From contig NZ_QUNI01000001.1 of assembly GCF_003385115.1 (NCBI RefSeq), positions 496,001 through 560,000 on the forward strand: 64,000 bases of DNA. The letters are read 5' to 3'. Both the position numbers and the translations under genes were made by a program. The DNA comes from Flavobacterium aquicola. Its GTDB lineage: Bacteria; Bacteroidota; Bacteroidia; Flavobacteriales; Flavobacteriaceae. Below, piece after piece: positions 53,766 to 64,000 of this stretch. Position 1 is the stretch's first letter. Each line of letters begins with the position of its first letter. A model generated the notes under the pieces. The model was not told the origin of the DNA. It worked only from the letters and a program-made list of their open reading frames with translations, and made no database searches.

Positions 53766-53903
53766 TTTTCCTAAATTTATATTACGTAAAGTTATTCCAT
53801 ATCTCACACATAATTGAAACCTTGCAATAACTTTATTTTATAAGCCACTTCAATATCCTTATAAAGCAAAATGACATTTATAAAACGTAAGCAGCAGATA
53901 ATT

Positions 53904-53934
53904 TTGAAGATTCCGAAATATTAATTTAGTTTTG
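53904..53934 (+). promoter_or_regulatory. Promoter TTG - 20 bases - TAGTTTTG for the FAD oxidoreductase gene
   Basis: TTG (53904-53906) and TAGTTTTG (53927-53934) fit the Flavobacterium consensus exactly. The ATG (53946) is only 11 bases further, so the leader would be nearly absent. Confidence 0.65.
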
Positions 53935-53945
53935 CTAAAAAACAC

Positions 53946-55088
53946 ATGAAATCATTTGATGTAGCTATTATTGGCAGTGGTCCCGCAGGTGCTTCGGCAG
54001 CTTTTGAATTATCTAAATCAGGAATTTCAACAGTAATTATAGAAAAAGAAATATTACCAAGATATAAAACTTGTGGCGGAGGCCTTGTTTTTAGAGGTCT
54101 AAAAATGATGCCATTTGATATATCATCAGTAGTTGAAAAAGAATTCTATGCAATTGACACTTATTTTTCCAAAAAACATCCCTGCATAACAACCCGAAGA
54201 GAAAAACCAATCGTAAGCATGGTGATGCGCGATGCTTTTGATAATTTAATAGTTGAAAAAGCAAAAAGTAACGGAGTAACTTTATTGCAGAATCATAAAG
54301 TAGTAGACATTACTTTTGGAGACATCCAAACAATTCACACAACTGAAGGAGATATTGCTGCAAAATTTATTATAGCCGCCGATGGTGCTTTGAGCCCAAT
54401 AGCAAAAATAGCAGGCTGGAAAGAAACAAGAACCCTTATTCCTGCATTAGAATATGAAATTGAAGTTCCGGCTGCAGATTTTGAACGATTGTCAAATGAT
54501 GCACGTTTTGATATTGATGCTATTCCTTATGGTTACGCATGGTGTTTTCCTAAAAAAAATCATCTTTCAATTGGGGTTGCTGTTGTTGTGAAAACCAATA
54601 AAAAAATCAATCTTAAAGAATATTATGCCGAGTATTTAAAAATATTAGGTATTACCGAAATTCTTAAAGAAGAAGGGCATGGTTTTGTTATTCCTGTAGC
54701 ACCTAGAACAGATACTTTTGTACAAAAAAATGTATTCTTAACTGGAGATTCAGCGGGTCTTGCCGATCCATTAGTCGCAGAAGGTATTTCTAATTCCATT
54801 TTAAGCGGTGTACTAGCTGCTCAGTCCATAATAGAAAGTAACTTAGATTACGAAAAAGCTTCTTCTTTATACATTGAGAAATTAGAAACGACTATTTTAC
54901 CAGAAGTTCAAAAAGCTGGAGTACTGGCACATCATTTTTATAATAAAAAAACCTTTAGAAATATTATTTTAAAAAAATATGGACAATATGCTGCTGAAGC
55001 AATGACTGATCTGTTTATGGGAGAAAGATCATACCCAGATGACTATTTGAAACGCATTAGCAAAAAAATAAAAGAGGCTATTTTTTAA
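53946..55088 (+). CDS. Geranylgeranyl-reductase-family FAD oxidoreductase
   Basis: 380 aa. N-terminal FAD motif AIIGSGPAGASAAFEL, then the family motif PRYKTCGGGLVFRGL, a central substrate domain (FAIDAIPYGYAWCFPKKN type: FDIDAIPYGYAWCFPKKNHL), and the second FAD motif VFLTGDSAGLADPLVAEGIS. This is the GGR/digeranylgeranylglycerophospholipid reductase group, which in non-phototrophs saturates prenyl chains (quinones, lipids). In Flavobacteria the substrate could be menaquinone side chains or a carotenoid, but no pathway genes are adjacent. Confidence 0.88.
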   Translation: MKSFDVAIIGSGPAGASAAFELSKSGISTVIIEKEILPRYKTCGGGLVFRGLKMMPFDISSVVEKEFYAIDTYFSKKHPCITTRREKPIVSMVMRDAFDNLIVEKAKSNGVTLLQNHKVVDITFGDIQTIHTTEGDIAAKFIIAADGALSPIAKIAGWKETRTLIPALEYEIEVPAADFERLSNDARFDIDAIPYGYAWCFPKKNHLSIGVAVVVKTNKKINLKEYYAEYLKILGITEILKEEGHGFVIPVAPRTDTFVQKNVFLTGDSAGLADPLVAEGISNSILSGVLAAQSIIESNLDYEKASSLYIEKLETTILPEVQKAGVLAHHFYNKKTFRNIILKKYGQYAAEAMTDLFMGERSYPDDYLKRISKKIKEAIF

Positions 55089-55115
55089 AAAAACTGTACC
55101 ACCAACTTCATCCAT

Positions 55116-55150
55116 AAAAAAATCCTGAGCTTTCACTCAGGATTTTTTTA
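55116..55150. terminator. Bidirectional terminator between the FAD oxidoreductase gene and sucC
   Basis: AAAATCCTGAG and CTCAGGATTTT pair over CTTTCA; A/T tracts on both sides. Confidence 0.9.
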
Positions 55151-55171
55151 TATATAAACTTTTTATTCTAA

Positions 55172-56365
55172 TTAAGAAAGCGCAGCCTGTACTTGATCAG
55201 CAGCTTCTTGAAATTGTACTGCAGATAAAATTGGCATTCCAGAATTATCGATTAATTCTTTTGCAATTTCAGCATTTGTACCTTGCAGACGAACAATGAT
55301 TGGCACTTTAATAGCGTCTCCCATGTTTTTGTAAGCATCAACAACACCTTGAGCAACACGGTCACAACGAACGATTCCTCCAAAAATGTTAATCAAAATT
55401 GCTTTTACGTTTTGATCTTTCAAGATAATACGGAAAGCAGTTTCAACACGTTTTGCATCAGCAGTTCCACCTACGTCAAGGAAGTTTGCAGGCTCAAAAC
55501 CAGCATACTTAATTAAATCCATAGTTGCCATTGCAAGACCAGCACCGTTTACCATACATCCTACAGTTCCGTCAAGATCTACATAGTTCAATCCTACTTC
55601 TTTTGCTTCAACCTCGATTGGATTTTCCTCACGGATGTCACGCATATCAGCATATTTCTTTTGTCTGTATAAAGCGTTGTCATCGATATTTACTTTAGCA
55701 TCAACTGCCAAGATTTTATCATCAGATGTTTTCAAAACTGGATTGATTTCAAACATAGAAGCATCAGAACCAATGTAAGCATTGTATAATGAATCAATGA
55801 ATTTCACCATTTCCTTGAAAGCATTTCCAGAAAGACCTAAATTAAAGGCAATTCTTCTTGCCTGAAAACCTTGCAATCCAACAGATGGATCAATCTCTTC
55901 AGTAAAAATTAAGTGAGGAGTATGCTCAGCAACTTCTTCGATATCCATACCTCCTTCGGTAGAATACATAATCATGTTGCGTCCTGTAGCTCTGTTTAAA
56001 AGAACAGAAACATAAAACTCAGAAGTTTCACTTTCACCTGGATAGTAAACATCCTCAGCGATTAAAACTTTGTGTACTTTTTTCCCTTCAGCAGAAGTCT
56101 GCGGAGTGATTAACTGCATTCCGATAATTTCTTCTGCAATTCCTTCTACTTTGTCAATTCCTTTGGCAAGTTTAACTCCACCGCCTTTTCCACGTCCACC
56201 TGCGTGAATTTGTGCTTTAACCACATACCAGCTTGTTCCAGTTTCAGTAGTTAATTGTTTTGCAGCAGCTACAGCTTCTACTGGGCTATTAGCTACGATT
56301 CCGCGTTGAATGCGAACTCCATAGCTAGCTAAAATCTCTTTTCCTTGATATTCGTGTATGTTCAT
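55172..56365 (-). CDS. sucC: Succinyl-CoA ligase (ADP-forming) beta subunit
   Basis: 397 aa, standard. It makes ATP (or GTP) from succinyl-CoA in the TCA cycle; the alpha subunit (sucD) is not in this window. Motifs: MNIHEYQGKEILASYGV, KAQIHAGGRGKGGGVK (ATP-grasp loop), FEINPVLKTSDDKILAVDAK (metal site), VGCMVNGAGLAMATMD, NFLDVGGTADAKRV and VRLQGTNAEIAKELI (power helix region). Ends beside a bidirectional hairpin. Confidence 0.97.
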   Translation of the reverse strand: MNIHEYQGKEILASYGVRIQRGIVANSPVEAVAAAKQLTTETGTSWYVVKAQIHAGGRGKGGGVKLAKGIDKVEGIAEEIIGMQLITPQTSAEGKKVHKVLIAEDVYYPGESETSEFYVSVLLNRATGRNMIMYSTEGGMDIEEVAEHTPHLIFTEEIDPSVGLQGFQARRIAFNLGLSGNAFKEMVKFIDSLYNAYIGSDASMFEINPVLKTSDDKILAVDAKVNIDDNALYRQKKYADMRDIREENPIEVEAKEVGLNYVDLDGTVGCMVNGAGLAMATMDLIKYAGFEPANFLDVGGTADAKRVETAFRIILKDQNVKAILINIFGGIVRCDRVAQGVVDAYKNMGDAIKVPIIVRLQGTNAEIAKELIDNSGMPILSAVQFQEAADQVQAALS

Positions 56366-56750
56366 AATATAGAATTTGTCTGGATTCTGAATCTATTTCA
56401 GAATAAAAGTGGCACAAAAATAGAAAAATTTAATTTAATTAAAATTTTTTTTAAGCATATAATAAGTTATATGAAATTAAAAATTTTAAAACATAACATC
56501 TTAAACGCAACAATATCTAAAATTTAAAAATAATCAGCTATTTTGTTAAAATAATTATCACTAAAAAGTATAACCCAATATTTATTACAAAAACAGACTC
56601 ATTCAAAAGATTACAAAATTATTTTTTGCTGATATGTCAATTCAAAAGTAAAAAATCAGCATTATTATCAATTATACATTACTTTTTTAATTTTATAGTA
56701 AAAATAGAACCTTTACCACCAGATTCATTCGTTATATGTTAAGAAATCTT
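56366..56750. other. AT-rich divergent region between sucC and gltB
   Basis: About 385 bases, very A/T rich, with no gene-like frame longer than 60 codons and no repeat. It must hold the sucC promoter and any operators for gltBD; I see no strong dyad. Confidence 0.5.
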
Positions 56751-56758
56751 TAATTTTG
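56751..56758 (+). promoter_or_regulatory. Minus-7 element TAATTTTG for gltBD
   Basis: Exact TAnnTTTG; ATG 18 bases further. Its TTG is in frame with gltB. Confidence 0.6.
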
Positions 56759-56776
56759 TCAAAAAAAATATCAAGC

Positions 56777-59700
56777 ATGAGAGTTAAAGAACAAGGGCTT
56801 TATTTACCCGAATTTGAGCACGACAACTGTGGCGCAGGATTTATATGTAATTTGAACGGAATTAAGTCTAATGACATTATTCATAAGGCTCTAGACATCC
56901 TAATCAAGCTGGAACATCGTGGAGCGGTAAGCTCGGACGGAAGAACTGGAGACGGAGCTGGAATTTTATTTGATATCCCGCATGACTTCTTTAAAAAAGT
57001 CTGTGATTTTGAAATACCAGAAGTCAGAGAATATGCTGTAGGTATGACCTTTATGCCAAAAAGCCCTAACCAAGTTGCTTTTTGTAAAGAAACTTTTGAA
57101 TCTGCCATAAAAGATCAAAACCTATCAATTTTAGGATGGAGAGATGTTCCTGTAGATGTTTCTAATTTAGGACAGATTGCAGCAGAAAAAGAACCAACCG
57201 TTAAACAAGTATTTGTTGGTAAAAACGGTTTAGATATTACTGAACAGCAGTTCAATGCCAAATTATTCATGGCTAGAAAAATTGCTGAACATAAAATCCG
57301 TAACTCAAGAACTTCGGAAAGTCATATGTTTTACTTTTCAAGCTGTTCTACAACTACTATAATATATAAAGGACTATTGATGCCGGAAGACATCAGCAGA
57401 TACTATACTGATTTATTAGACAGCGATTTGGTAACCCGTTTAGCATTGGTTCACCAGCGTTTCTCTACAAACACTTTCCCTTCTTGGGATTTGGCACAGC
57501 CTTTTAGATATATGTGTCACAATGGTGAAATCAACACATTAAGAGGAAACGTGAGCAGAATGCGTGCTCGTGAAGAATTAATGAAAAGTGATGTTTTTGG
57601 AGAAGATTTGAAAAAATTATTCCCAATCATCTTAGAAGGAAAATCAGATTCAGCTTCTATGGATATGGTTGTTGAGTTATTATTAATGACTGGACGTTCG
57701 TTGCCAGAAGTTATGATGATGGTTGTTCCTGAAGCATGGGAAAAACACAAAACCATGTCGGATGAGAAAAAAGCATTCTACGAATACAATGCTTGTATCA
57801 TGGAGCCATGGGATGGTCCTGCTTCTATTCCATTTACAGACGGAAATGTTATTGGAGCATTGCTAGACAGAAATGGATTGCGTCCATCTCGTTATACACT
57901 GACCAAAAGCGGTTTCGTTATCATGTCATCAGAAATTGGTGTTCTTGATATCAAACCTGAAGATGTAATACAGCACGGAAGACTGGAACCAGGAAAAATG
58001 TTCCTTGTTGACATGAATGAAGGCCGTATCATCGAAGACGAAGAAGTTAAACATTCAGTAGTTACAAAACGTCCATATAGAGAATGGCTAAACAGCAATT
58101 TATTGCAATTGGCTAACATTCCTTATACAAATAACGAAATCCCAACAGAACAAATTGATTTCGAAACCAGACTTCGTTTGTTCGGATATACTCATGAGGA
58201 TTTAAAAACCATGATTAATCCAATGGGTGCTCAAGGCAATGAAGCATTGAGTTCTATGGGTAATGATACTCCTTTGGCAGTATTGTCAGATCAGCCACAA
58301 TTGTTGTATAACTACTTCAAAGAATTATTTGCTCAGGTAACGAATCCGCCTTTGGATGGTATCCGTGAAGAAATTATTACTGATACAAGTTTAGCAATTG
58401 GAGGCGATTACAACATCTTTGACATTACTGATGTTCACTGTAAAAAAATCAAAATTCAAAATCCTGTAATATCTAATGAGGATTTAGATAAAATAAAAAA
58501 TCTTGACCATGCTGATTTCAAATCGGTTACTATTTCTACTTTATACAAAATAGAAAAAGGTGTAAATGGTATGGAGCGTGCATTGGAAAAATGTGTTCAG
58601 GCAACTTTCAAAGCAGTTTCAGAAGGATGTAATATCGTTGTTCTTTCAGACAGAGGCGTAACAGAAGAATTAGCTCCAATACCAATGTTATTGGCTACTT
58701 CTTACATACACCATACTTTGAACATCCTTAAAGTTCGTTCAAATTTCGGAATCATAATCGAATCTGCTGAACCACGTGAACCGCATCATTTCGCTTTATT
58801 ATTCGGATATGGCGCAAGTGCAATCAACCCTTACATGGTAAATGAAATTATTCACAACCAAGTAAATGAAGGACACATAACTGGCGTTAAAGCTGATTAT
58901 GCGATTGCAAACTTCAACAAAGCGATTGCAAAAGGAATTGTAAAAATCATGAACAAAATTGGTATCTCTACTTTACATTCATACAGAGCTGCCCAGATTT
59001 TTGAAATTTTAGGTCTTAACAAAACATTCTCTTCAAAATATTTCCCATACACTCCATCAAGAATTGAAGGTATAGGTTTAATGGAAATTGAAAGAGAAGT
59101 TAAGAAAAGACACCAAAATGCATTCCCTAAATCTAAAATTGCAAATCTATTGCCTTTAGAAATAGGAGGTGTTTACAGATGGAGAAGAAACGGTGAGAAA
59201 CACATGTTCAATCCGACAACTATTTCAAAACTACAGCAAGCCGTTCGTTTGAACAGCCCTGAAAGTTATAAAGAATACTCTAAAATGGTCAACGAACAAA
59301 GTGAAAACTTAATGACTATTAGAGGTTTATTCGAATTCAACAACCTTGACCCTATTTCTATTGACGAAGTAGAACCATGGACTGAAATCGTGAAAAAATT
59401 CAAAACTGGTGCTATGTCCTATGGATCTATCAGCCAGGAAGCTCACGAAAATCTAGCGATTGCCATGAACAGAATTGGAGGTAAATCTAACTCTGGAGAA
59501 GGTGGAGAAAACCCAAAACGTTTCCAAAAAGAAATGAATGGAGATTCAAAAAACAGTGCTATCAAACAAGTAGCTTCTGGAAGATTTGGAGTTTCTATCA
59601 ACTATTTGACAAACGCTCAGGAGATTCAGATTAAAATGGCTCAAGGTGCAAAACCTGGAGAAGGTGGTCAGTTACCTGGTGAAAAAGTAGTGCCTTGGAT

Positions 59701-61294
59701 TGCAGAAACAAGAAACTCTACTCCTTATGTAGGTCTTATTTCTCCTCCGCCGCATCATGATATTTATTCTATTGAAGATTTATCTCAATTGATATTTGAC
59801 TTAAAAAATGCTAACCGTGAAGCAAGAGTTAACGTTAAGTTAGTTGCTGAAGTAGGTGTTGGAACAATTGCTGCCGGTGTTGCCAAAGCAAAAGCTGATG
59901 TTATCCTTATATCAGGTTATGACGGAGGAACGGGTGCTGCACCTTTAACTTCGTTACAACACACAGGTATTCCATGGGAACTTGGTTTAGCTGAAGCACA
60001 ACAAACTTTAATCTTGAACGACTTAAGAAGCCGTGTAGTTCTAGAATGTGACGGACAATTGAAAACAGGACGTGATGTTGCTATAGCCGCTTTATTGGGT
60101 GCTGAAGAATTCGGATTTGCTACTGCTCCGCTTGTAGCTTCTGGATGTATCATGATGAGAGCTTGTCACTTGAATACCTGCCCAGTAGGTATTGCAACAC
60201 AGGATCCTGAATTGAGAAAAAACTTCAAAGGAACACCAGAGCACGTAATTAACTTCATGTACTTTATCGCTGAAGAGTTAAGAGAAATCATGGCACAGCT
60301 TGGATTCAGAACATTGAAAGAAATGGTTGGACAATCGCAAAAACTGAATGTTAATAAAGCTATCAAGCATTACAAAGCAAATGGATTAGACTTATCTACC
60401 ATTCTTTACAAACCAGAAAAAGCAAAAACAGTTCCAAACCATAATACAACAACTCAAGATCACGCATTAGAAAATGTACTTGATTTTGATATTATTAAAG
60501 CTGCAATTCCATCTATTTATAGAAAAGAAAGAACAAGAGTTACTTTTGATATCAAAAATACAGACCGTTCTGTTGGTGCTATCTTAAGTAATGAAATTTC
60601 AAAAATATACGGATCACAAGGATTACCTGAAGATACTATTCTTGTTGACTTTACTGGTTCTGCTGGACAAAGTTTTGGAGCATTTGCTACTAACGGTTTA
60701 TCATTCAAAATACACGGAAACTGTAATGACTACTTAGGAAAAGGTCTTTCTGGAGGAAAATTAATCATTAAAGTACCGCCGACTGCTACTTTCAAACCAG
60801 AAGATAACATAATCATTGGTAACGTTGCTCTTTATGGTGCAATCACTGGAGAAGCCTATATCAACGGTATGGCTGGTGAGCGTTTTGCAGTAAGAAACTC
60901 TGGAGCTACAGCAGTAGTGGAAGGAATTGGAGATCACGGTTGTGAGTACATGACTGGGGGAACTGTAGTTGTCTTGGGTAAAACAGGAAGAAACTTCGCA
61001 GCTGGTATGAGCGGTGGTGTTGCCTATGTATACGATGACAAAAAGAAATTTGAAAATGGATTGTGCAATATGGAAATGGTTGCCTTAGAGACATTGGAAG
61101 AAGAAGATTTAGCGACATTAAAACGCCTAATCAAAAATCATTCGATGTATACCAACAGCCCACTGGCAAAACGCCTTTTAGCTGATTGGGAAAACGAAAG
61201 CAAAAATTTCACAAAAGTTATGCCAACTGATTACAAAAAAGCATTGAAAAGATTGGCAGAAGAAAAGCAAATTCAAGAATTAATAGCACAATAG
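56777..61294 (+). CDS. gltB: Glutamate synthase (NADPH) large subunit
   Basis: 1505 aa from ATG 56777 ([17 protein letters not shown]). The nucleophile Cys is residue 18 ([11 protein letters not shown]), so a 17-residue propeptide is cleaved. Domains: class II glutaminase (18-about 430), central domain (about 470-780), FMN synthase domain (about 830-1210), C-terminal GXGXG beta-helix (about 1250-1450). The synthase domain has [41 protein letters not shown] and the 3Fe-4S Cys cluster [17 protein letters not shown]; the beta-helix has [17 protein letters not shown]. It forms glutamate from 2-oxoglutarate and glutamine. gltD follows after 2 bases. Confidence 0.98.
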   Translation: MRVKEQGLYLPEFEHDNCGAGFICNLNGIKSNDIIHKALDILIKLEHRGAVSSDGRTGDGAGILFDIPHDFFKKVCDFEIPEVREYAVGMTFMPKSPNQVAFCKETFESAIKDQNLSILGWRDVPVDVSNLGQIAAEKEPTVKQVFVGKNGLDITEQQFNAKLFMARKIAEHKIRNSRTSESHMFYFSSCSTTTIIYKGLLMPEDISRYYTDLLDSDLVTRLALVHQRFSTNTFPSWDLAQPFRYMCHNGEINTLRGNVSRMRAREELMKSDVFGEDLKKLFPIILEGKSDSASMDMVVELLLMTGRSLPEVMMMVVPEAWEKHKTMSDEKKAFYEYNACIMEPWDGPASIPFTDGNVIGALLDRNGLRPSRYTLTKSGFVIMSSEIGVLDIKPEDVIQHGRLEPGKMFLVDMNEGRIIEDEEVKHSVVTKRPYREWLNSNLLQLANIPYTNNEIPTEQIDFETRLRLFGYTHEDLKTMINPMGAQGNEALSSMGNDTPLAVLSDQPQLLYNYFKELFAQVTNPPLDGIREEIITDTSLAIGGDYNIFDITDVHCKKIKIQNPVISNEDLDKIKNLDHADFKSVTISTLYKIEKGVNGMERALEKCVQATFKAVSEGCNIVVLSDRGVTEELAPIPMLLATSYIHHTLNILKVRSNFGIIIESAEPREPHHFALLFGYGASAINPYMVNEIIHNQVNEGHITGVKADYAIANFNKAIAKGIVKIMNKIGISTLHSYRAAQIFEILGLNKTFSSKYFPYTPSRIEGIGLMEIEREVKKRHQNAFPKSKIANLLPLEIGGVYRWRRNGEKHMFNPTTISKLQQAVRLNSPESYKEYSKMVNEQSENLMTIRGLFEFNNLDPISIDEVEPWTEIVKKFKTGAMSYGSISQEAHENLAIAMNRIGGKSNSGEGGENPKRFQKEMNGDSKNSAIKQVASGRFGVSINYLTNAQEIQIKMAQGAKPGEGGQLPGEKVVPWIAETRNSTPYVGLISPPPHHDIYSIEDLSQLIFDLKNANREARVNVKLVAEVGVGTIAAGVAKAKADVILISGYDGGTGAAPLTSLQHTGIPWELGLAEAQQTLILNDLRSRVVLECDGQLKTGRDVAIAALLGAEEFGFATAPLVASGCIMMRACHLNTCPVGIATQDPELRKNFKGTPEHVINFMYFIAEELREIMAQLGFRTLKEMVGQSQKLNVNKAIKHYKANGLDLSTILYKPEKAKTVPNHNTTTQDHALENVLDFDIIKAAIPSIYRKERTRVTFDIKNTDRSVGAILSNEISKIYGSQGLPEDTILVDFTGSAGQSFGAFATNGLSFKIHGNCNDYLGKGLSGGKLIIKVPPTATFKPEDNIIIGNVALYGAITGEAYINGMAGERFAVRNSGATAVVEGIGDHGCEYMTGGTVVVLGKTGRNFAAGMSGGVAYVYDDKKKFENGLCNMEMVALETLEEEDLATLKRLIKNHSMYTNSPLAKRLLADWENESKNFTKVMPTDYKKALKRLAEEKQIQELIAQ

Positions 61295-61296
61295 TC

Positions 61297-62751
61297 ATGG
61301 GTAAAATAGGAGGATTTAAAGAATATAGCAGAACTGACGAAACTAACGCTGCTGTTGCAGAAAGAGTAGCAAATTATAATGAGTTTACAATACCGGTAGA
61401 AAAAGAAAAATTAAAACAACAAGGCTCTCGATGCATGGATTGCGGGATTCCTTTTTGTCACAGTGGTTGTCCATTAGGAAATTTAATTCCTGATTTCAAC
61501 GACATGGTACACCATGAAGAATGGGAAAGCGCATTGCAGATTTTACAATCTACAAATAACTTCCCAGAATTCACAGGCCGTTTATGTCCTGCCCCATGTG
61601 AAAAATCATGTGTATTGGGAATTATCCAAGAACCGGTTTCAATCGAAAATATTGAAAAAAGCATCATCGAAAGAGGTTTTGCCGAAGGATGGATTAAACC
61701 ACAGGCTCCAGAAGTAAGAACTGGAAAAACTGTTGCTGTAATTGGATCTGGCCCTGCTGGATTGGCAGCTGCACAACAATTAAACCGTGCTGGTCATACC
61801 GTTACTGTTTTTGAAAGAGACAATGCAATTGGTGGTTTATTACGTTACGGAATTCCTAATTTCAAATTAGAAAAAGGAATTATTGACAGACGTGTAAAAA
61901 TCCTTGAAGCTGAAGGAATCACTTTTAAAACGAATGTAAACGTTGGTGTTAACTTTAGTGTAGAAGAATTAAATTCTTTTGATTCTATCGTATTATGCGG
62001 TGGAGCAACTGAAAGAAGAGGCTTACCTACTAAAGGTGCTGACAGCAAAGGTGTTGTTCAGGCAATGGATTTCCTTACACAGCAGACTAAAGTATTGTAC
62101 GGAGAAAAAATCGAAGATCAAGTATTAGCAACTGGAAAAGATGTAATCGTTATTGGTGGTGGTGATACAGGATCTGACTGTGTTGGAACTTCAAACAGAC
62201 ACGGAGCAAAATCGGTGACTAATTTTGAAATCATGCCAAAACCGCCAATTGGAAGAAGCGAAACTACACCATGGCCATTTTGGCCGTTACAGCTAAAAAC
62301 ATCTTCATCTCACGAAGAAGGATGTGACAGAAACTGGTTAATTAATACTAAAGAATTCCTTGCTAATGAAAAAGGAGAACTAGTTGGATTAAAAACTGTT
62401 GAAGTTCAATGGAAATTAACTCCAGGACAAAGACCAGAACTAATCGAAAAAGAAGGTTCAGAGAAAATCTGGCCTTGCGATTTGGCTTTGTTAGCTTTAG
62501 GTTTTACAGGTCCAGAAAAAACATTAGCAGAGCAATTAGGTTTAGAAACTGATTTTAGAACAAATTATAAAGCTACCAATTATCAAACTAATGTTCCTCA
62601 CATCTTCACCGCTGGTGATATGAGAAGAGGACAATCTTTGATCGTGTGGGCAATCTCTGAAGGGCGTGAAGCTGCAAGAGAAGTTGATTTATACTTGATG
62701 GGTTATAGCAATTTACCAACAAAAGGTAATGGCGATTTACCAGCTCTATAA
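61297..62751 (+). CDS. gltD: Glutamate synthase (NADPH) small subunit
   Basis: 484 aa. It feeds electrons from NADPH through FAD and two 4Fe-4S clusters to GltB. Cluster ligands: CMDCGIPFCHSGCPLGN and CPAPCEKSC. FAD-binding GSGPAGLAAAQQLNRAGH, NADPH-binding GGGDTGSDCVGT, and the C-terminal FAD block HIFTAGDMRRGQSLIVWAI. The start is 2 bases after the gltB stop, so translation is probably coupled. A terminator follows 20 bases after the stop codon. Confidence 0.98.
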   Translation: MGKIGGFKEYSRTDETNAAVAERVANYNEFTIPVEKEKLKQQGSRCMDCGIPFCHSGCPLGNLIPDFNDMVHHEEWESALQILQSTNNFPEFTGRLCPAPCEKSCVLGIIQEPVSIENIEKSIIERGFAEGWIKPQAPEVRTGKTVAVIGSGPAGLAAAQQLNRAGHTVTVFERDNAIGGLLRYGIPNFKLEKGIIDRRVKILEAEGITFKTNVNVGVNFSVEELNSFDSIVLCGGATERRGLPTKGADSKGVVQAMDFLTQQTKVLYGEKIEDQVLATGKDVIVIGGGDTGSDCVGTSNRHGAKSVTNFEIMPKPPIGRSETTPWPFWPLQLKTSSSHEEGCDRNWLINTKEFLANEKGELVGLKTVEVQWKLTPGQRPELIEKEGSEKIWPCDLALLALGFTGPEKTLAEQLGLETDFRTNYKATNYQTNVPHIFTAGDMRRGQSLIVWAISEGREAAREVDLYLMGYSNLPTKGNGDLPAL

Positions 62752-62770
62752 TATTTGAAACAATAAATTT

Positions 62771-62810
62771 AAAAATCCCTTGATATCAATTTTATCAAGG
62801 GATTTATTTT
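62771..62810 (+). terminator. Terminator of the gltBD operon
   Basis: AAATCCCTTGATA pairs with TATCAAGGGATTT with an extra T, then TATTTTTT. Confidence 0.92.
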
Positions 62811-62970
62811 TTAAAGCTCATCAGTTTTTCGATTCGTTAAAAATTTATCTATTTAATAAAAAATAAGTTAACAAATTATCTATTAGCCACATTGAGATTC
62901 CCTTTATTATATATGTCATGAAAAATTTCGTTAATTAAAAAAAGTTAAAAAAATCAACAAATAAGAAGTA

Positions 62971-63008
62971 TTTGTTACAATAAAAACAATTTGTTACATT
63001 TTGTTAAA
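62971..63008. promoter_or_regulatory. Three TTTGTTAMA direct repeats upstream of the lysA promoter
   Basis: TTTGTTACA at 62971-62979 and 62990-62998, and TTTGTTAAA at 63000-63008. Centre spacings are 19 and 10 bases, near two and one helical turns. They end 14 bases before the TTG minus-33 box. The 62811-63022 stretch holds nothing else. Confidence 0.4.
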
Positions 63009-63022
63009 TAGTATCAATTTGT

Positions 63023-63053
63023 TTGGTCGTAATATTAAAGAATAATAAATTTG
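63023..63053 (+). promoter_or_regulatory. lysA promoter: TTG - 20 bases - TAAATTTG
   Basis: TTG 63023-63025 and TAAATTTG 63046-63053 match the Flavobacterium consensus fully; ATG at 63075 is 21 bases beyond. Confidence 0.7.
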
Positions 63054-63074
63054 TAAAAAATTAATAAATAAAAA

Positions 63075-64000
63075 ATGCAAGCAAACGATTTACTACACTT
63101 AGCAGAACAATTTGGAAGTCCACTTTATGTGTATGATGCAGAGAAAATACAATCCCAGTATAATCGGTTAACAAAGGCATTTTCAAAGGTTGCCAATTTA
63201 CGCATCAATTATGCAATGAAGGCATTATCTAATGTCGCAATTCTTCAGTTATTGAGAGACTTGGGATCTGGATTGGACACTGTATCTATACAAGAAGTTT
63301 TGTTAGGTTTACACGCTGGTTATGCACCAGAAAAAATATTTTACACACCAAACGGTGTTTCTTTAGAGGAAATTGAAGAAGTACACGCATTGGGAGTGCA
63401 AATCAATATTGATAACTTATCCATATTGGAGCAGTTCGGTGCAAAACATCCGCACGTGCCGGTTTGTATCCGTATTAACCCGCACGTAATGGCGGGCGGA
63501 AATGCTAATATCTCAGTAGGTCACATCGATAGTAAATTTGGCATCTCTGTACATCAATTACCTCATTTAGTACGTATCGTTGAGAACACTAATATGAATA
63601 TCGTAGGTATCCATATGCACACTGGTTCTGATATTTTAGACATCGAAGTATTTTTATATGCTGCTGAAATTTTATTTGATGCTGCAAAAAACTTCAAAAA
63701 CTTAGAATTTTTAGATTTCGGAAGCGGATTTAAAGTTCCTTACAAAAAAGATGATATTGCTACTGATATTGATGAATTAGGAAAAAAACTTTCAAAAAGA
63801 TTCAATGCTTTCTGTGTAGAATATGGTAAAGATTTGACTTTAATATTTGAACCTGGTAAATTCTTGGTAAGCGAAGCAGGATTCTTCTTGGCTAAAGTAA
63901 ACGTTGTTAAACAAACAACTTCTACAGTATTTGCAGGAATTGACAGTGGCTTCAATCACTTGATTCGACCAATGCTTTATGGTTCATCCCATTATATAGA
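63075..64000 (+). CDS. lysA: Diaminopimelate decarboxylase (3' end off the window)
   Basis: About 308 codons of roughly 400 are present. It is a PLP enzyme of the alanine racemase fold and catalyses the last step of lysine synthesis. Motifs: PLYVYDAEKIQSQYNRL, the PLP lysine in NYAMKALSNVAILQL (near 47), GSGLDTVSIQEVLLGLHAGY, CIRINPHVMAGGNANISVG, GIHMHTGSDI, FLDFGSGFKVPY and FEPGKFLVSEAGFFLAKV. The catalytic Cys-containing C-terminal part (CESxD) lies beyond base 64000. Own strong promoter. Confidence 0.96.
   Translation, partial: MQANDLLHLAEQFGSPLYVYDAEKIQSQYNRLTKAFSKVANLRINYAMKALSNVAILQLLRDLGSGLDTVSIQEVLLGLHAGYAPEKIFYTPNGVSLEEIEEVHALGVQINIDNLSILEQFGAKHPHVPVCIRINPHVMAGGNANISVGHIDSKFGISVHQLPHLVRIVENTNMNIVGIHMHTGSDILDIEVFLYAAEILFDAAKNFKNLEFLDFGSGFKVPYKKDDIATDIDELGKKLSKRFNAFCVEYGKDLTLIFEPGKFLVSEAGFFLAKVNVVKQTTSTVFAGIDSGFNHLIRPMLYGSSHYI

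Overview
This window comes from an AT-rich member of the Bacteroidota, almost certainly Flavobacterium or a close relative. Four things point there. Many genes are preceded by the Bacteroidetes sigma-70 minus-7 element TAnnTTTG rather than by strong Shine-Dalgarno sites. The protein set is typical of the group: a TonB-dependent receptor with a DUF4249 lipoprotein, a long NusB, a DUF3276 PUR-like protein, a monomeric isocitrate dehydrogenase and leucine dehydrogenase. Secreted proteins carry short signal peptides ending in AQ. Short intergenic palindromic repeats are dispersed through the window. Most of it is ordinary chromosomal housekeeping. I see no prophage, integrase, intact insertion sequence, CRISPR array, tRNA or rRNA.

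Layout. 1-9.8 kb: an inward-rectifier K+ channel (cut by the left edge), divergent from a large flotillin/SPFH protein; a secreted coiled-coil protein; pepT with a YdeI-like partner; a histone H1-like basic protein between two nearly identical hairpin terminators; yajC, nusB and leucine dehydrogenase on the minus strand. 10-20.8 kb: an ABC exporter, a DUF3276 protein, a GNAT-like protein with an outer-membrane protein, rdgB, a YhcH protein, then a predicted structured RNA in front of an orphan type ISP restriction-enzyme C-terminal domain, a CorA-type transporter, an FMN glutamate-synthase-like protein and a NYN-domain protein. 21-30.5 kb: a serine palmitoyltransferase-like enzyme, an 800-base repeat-rich intergenic island holding a 22-base tandem array, a hydrolase-hydrolase-rhodanese operon, CsaA and a Coa1-like protein, an M3 peptidase and a DNA/RNA nuclease. 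30.6-41.8 kb: trmD, rplS, icd, a TetR-HMA-like-MFS efflux operon, and a lipoprotein hydrolase followed by a TonB receptor and its DUF4249 partner. 41.9-55.1 kb: thiamin pyrophosphokinase behind a heptanucleotide repeat, an SMR exporter, rlmF, uvrB, several small genes, a thioredoxin-fold protein, selO and an FAD oxidoreductase. 55.1-64 kb: sucC, gltB-gltD and the start of lysA.

Nitrogen and central metabolism are well represented: leucine dehydrogenase, GltBD, an extra GltS-like protein, isocitrate dehydrogenase, succinyl-CoA synthetase and lysA. Envelope functions are the other main theme.

The least explained signals are four. First, a promoter, three-way-junction fold and perfect terminator just upstream of the orphan ISP domain. 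Second, the 22-base array with a 44-base alternation, flanked by 17-base inverted repeats. Third, a fourfold repeat in front of the SPFH domain that gives the flotillin-like protein a vault-like plan. Fourth, several nested palindromes. All functional statements rest on reading motifs and recalled family features; no database search was possible.
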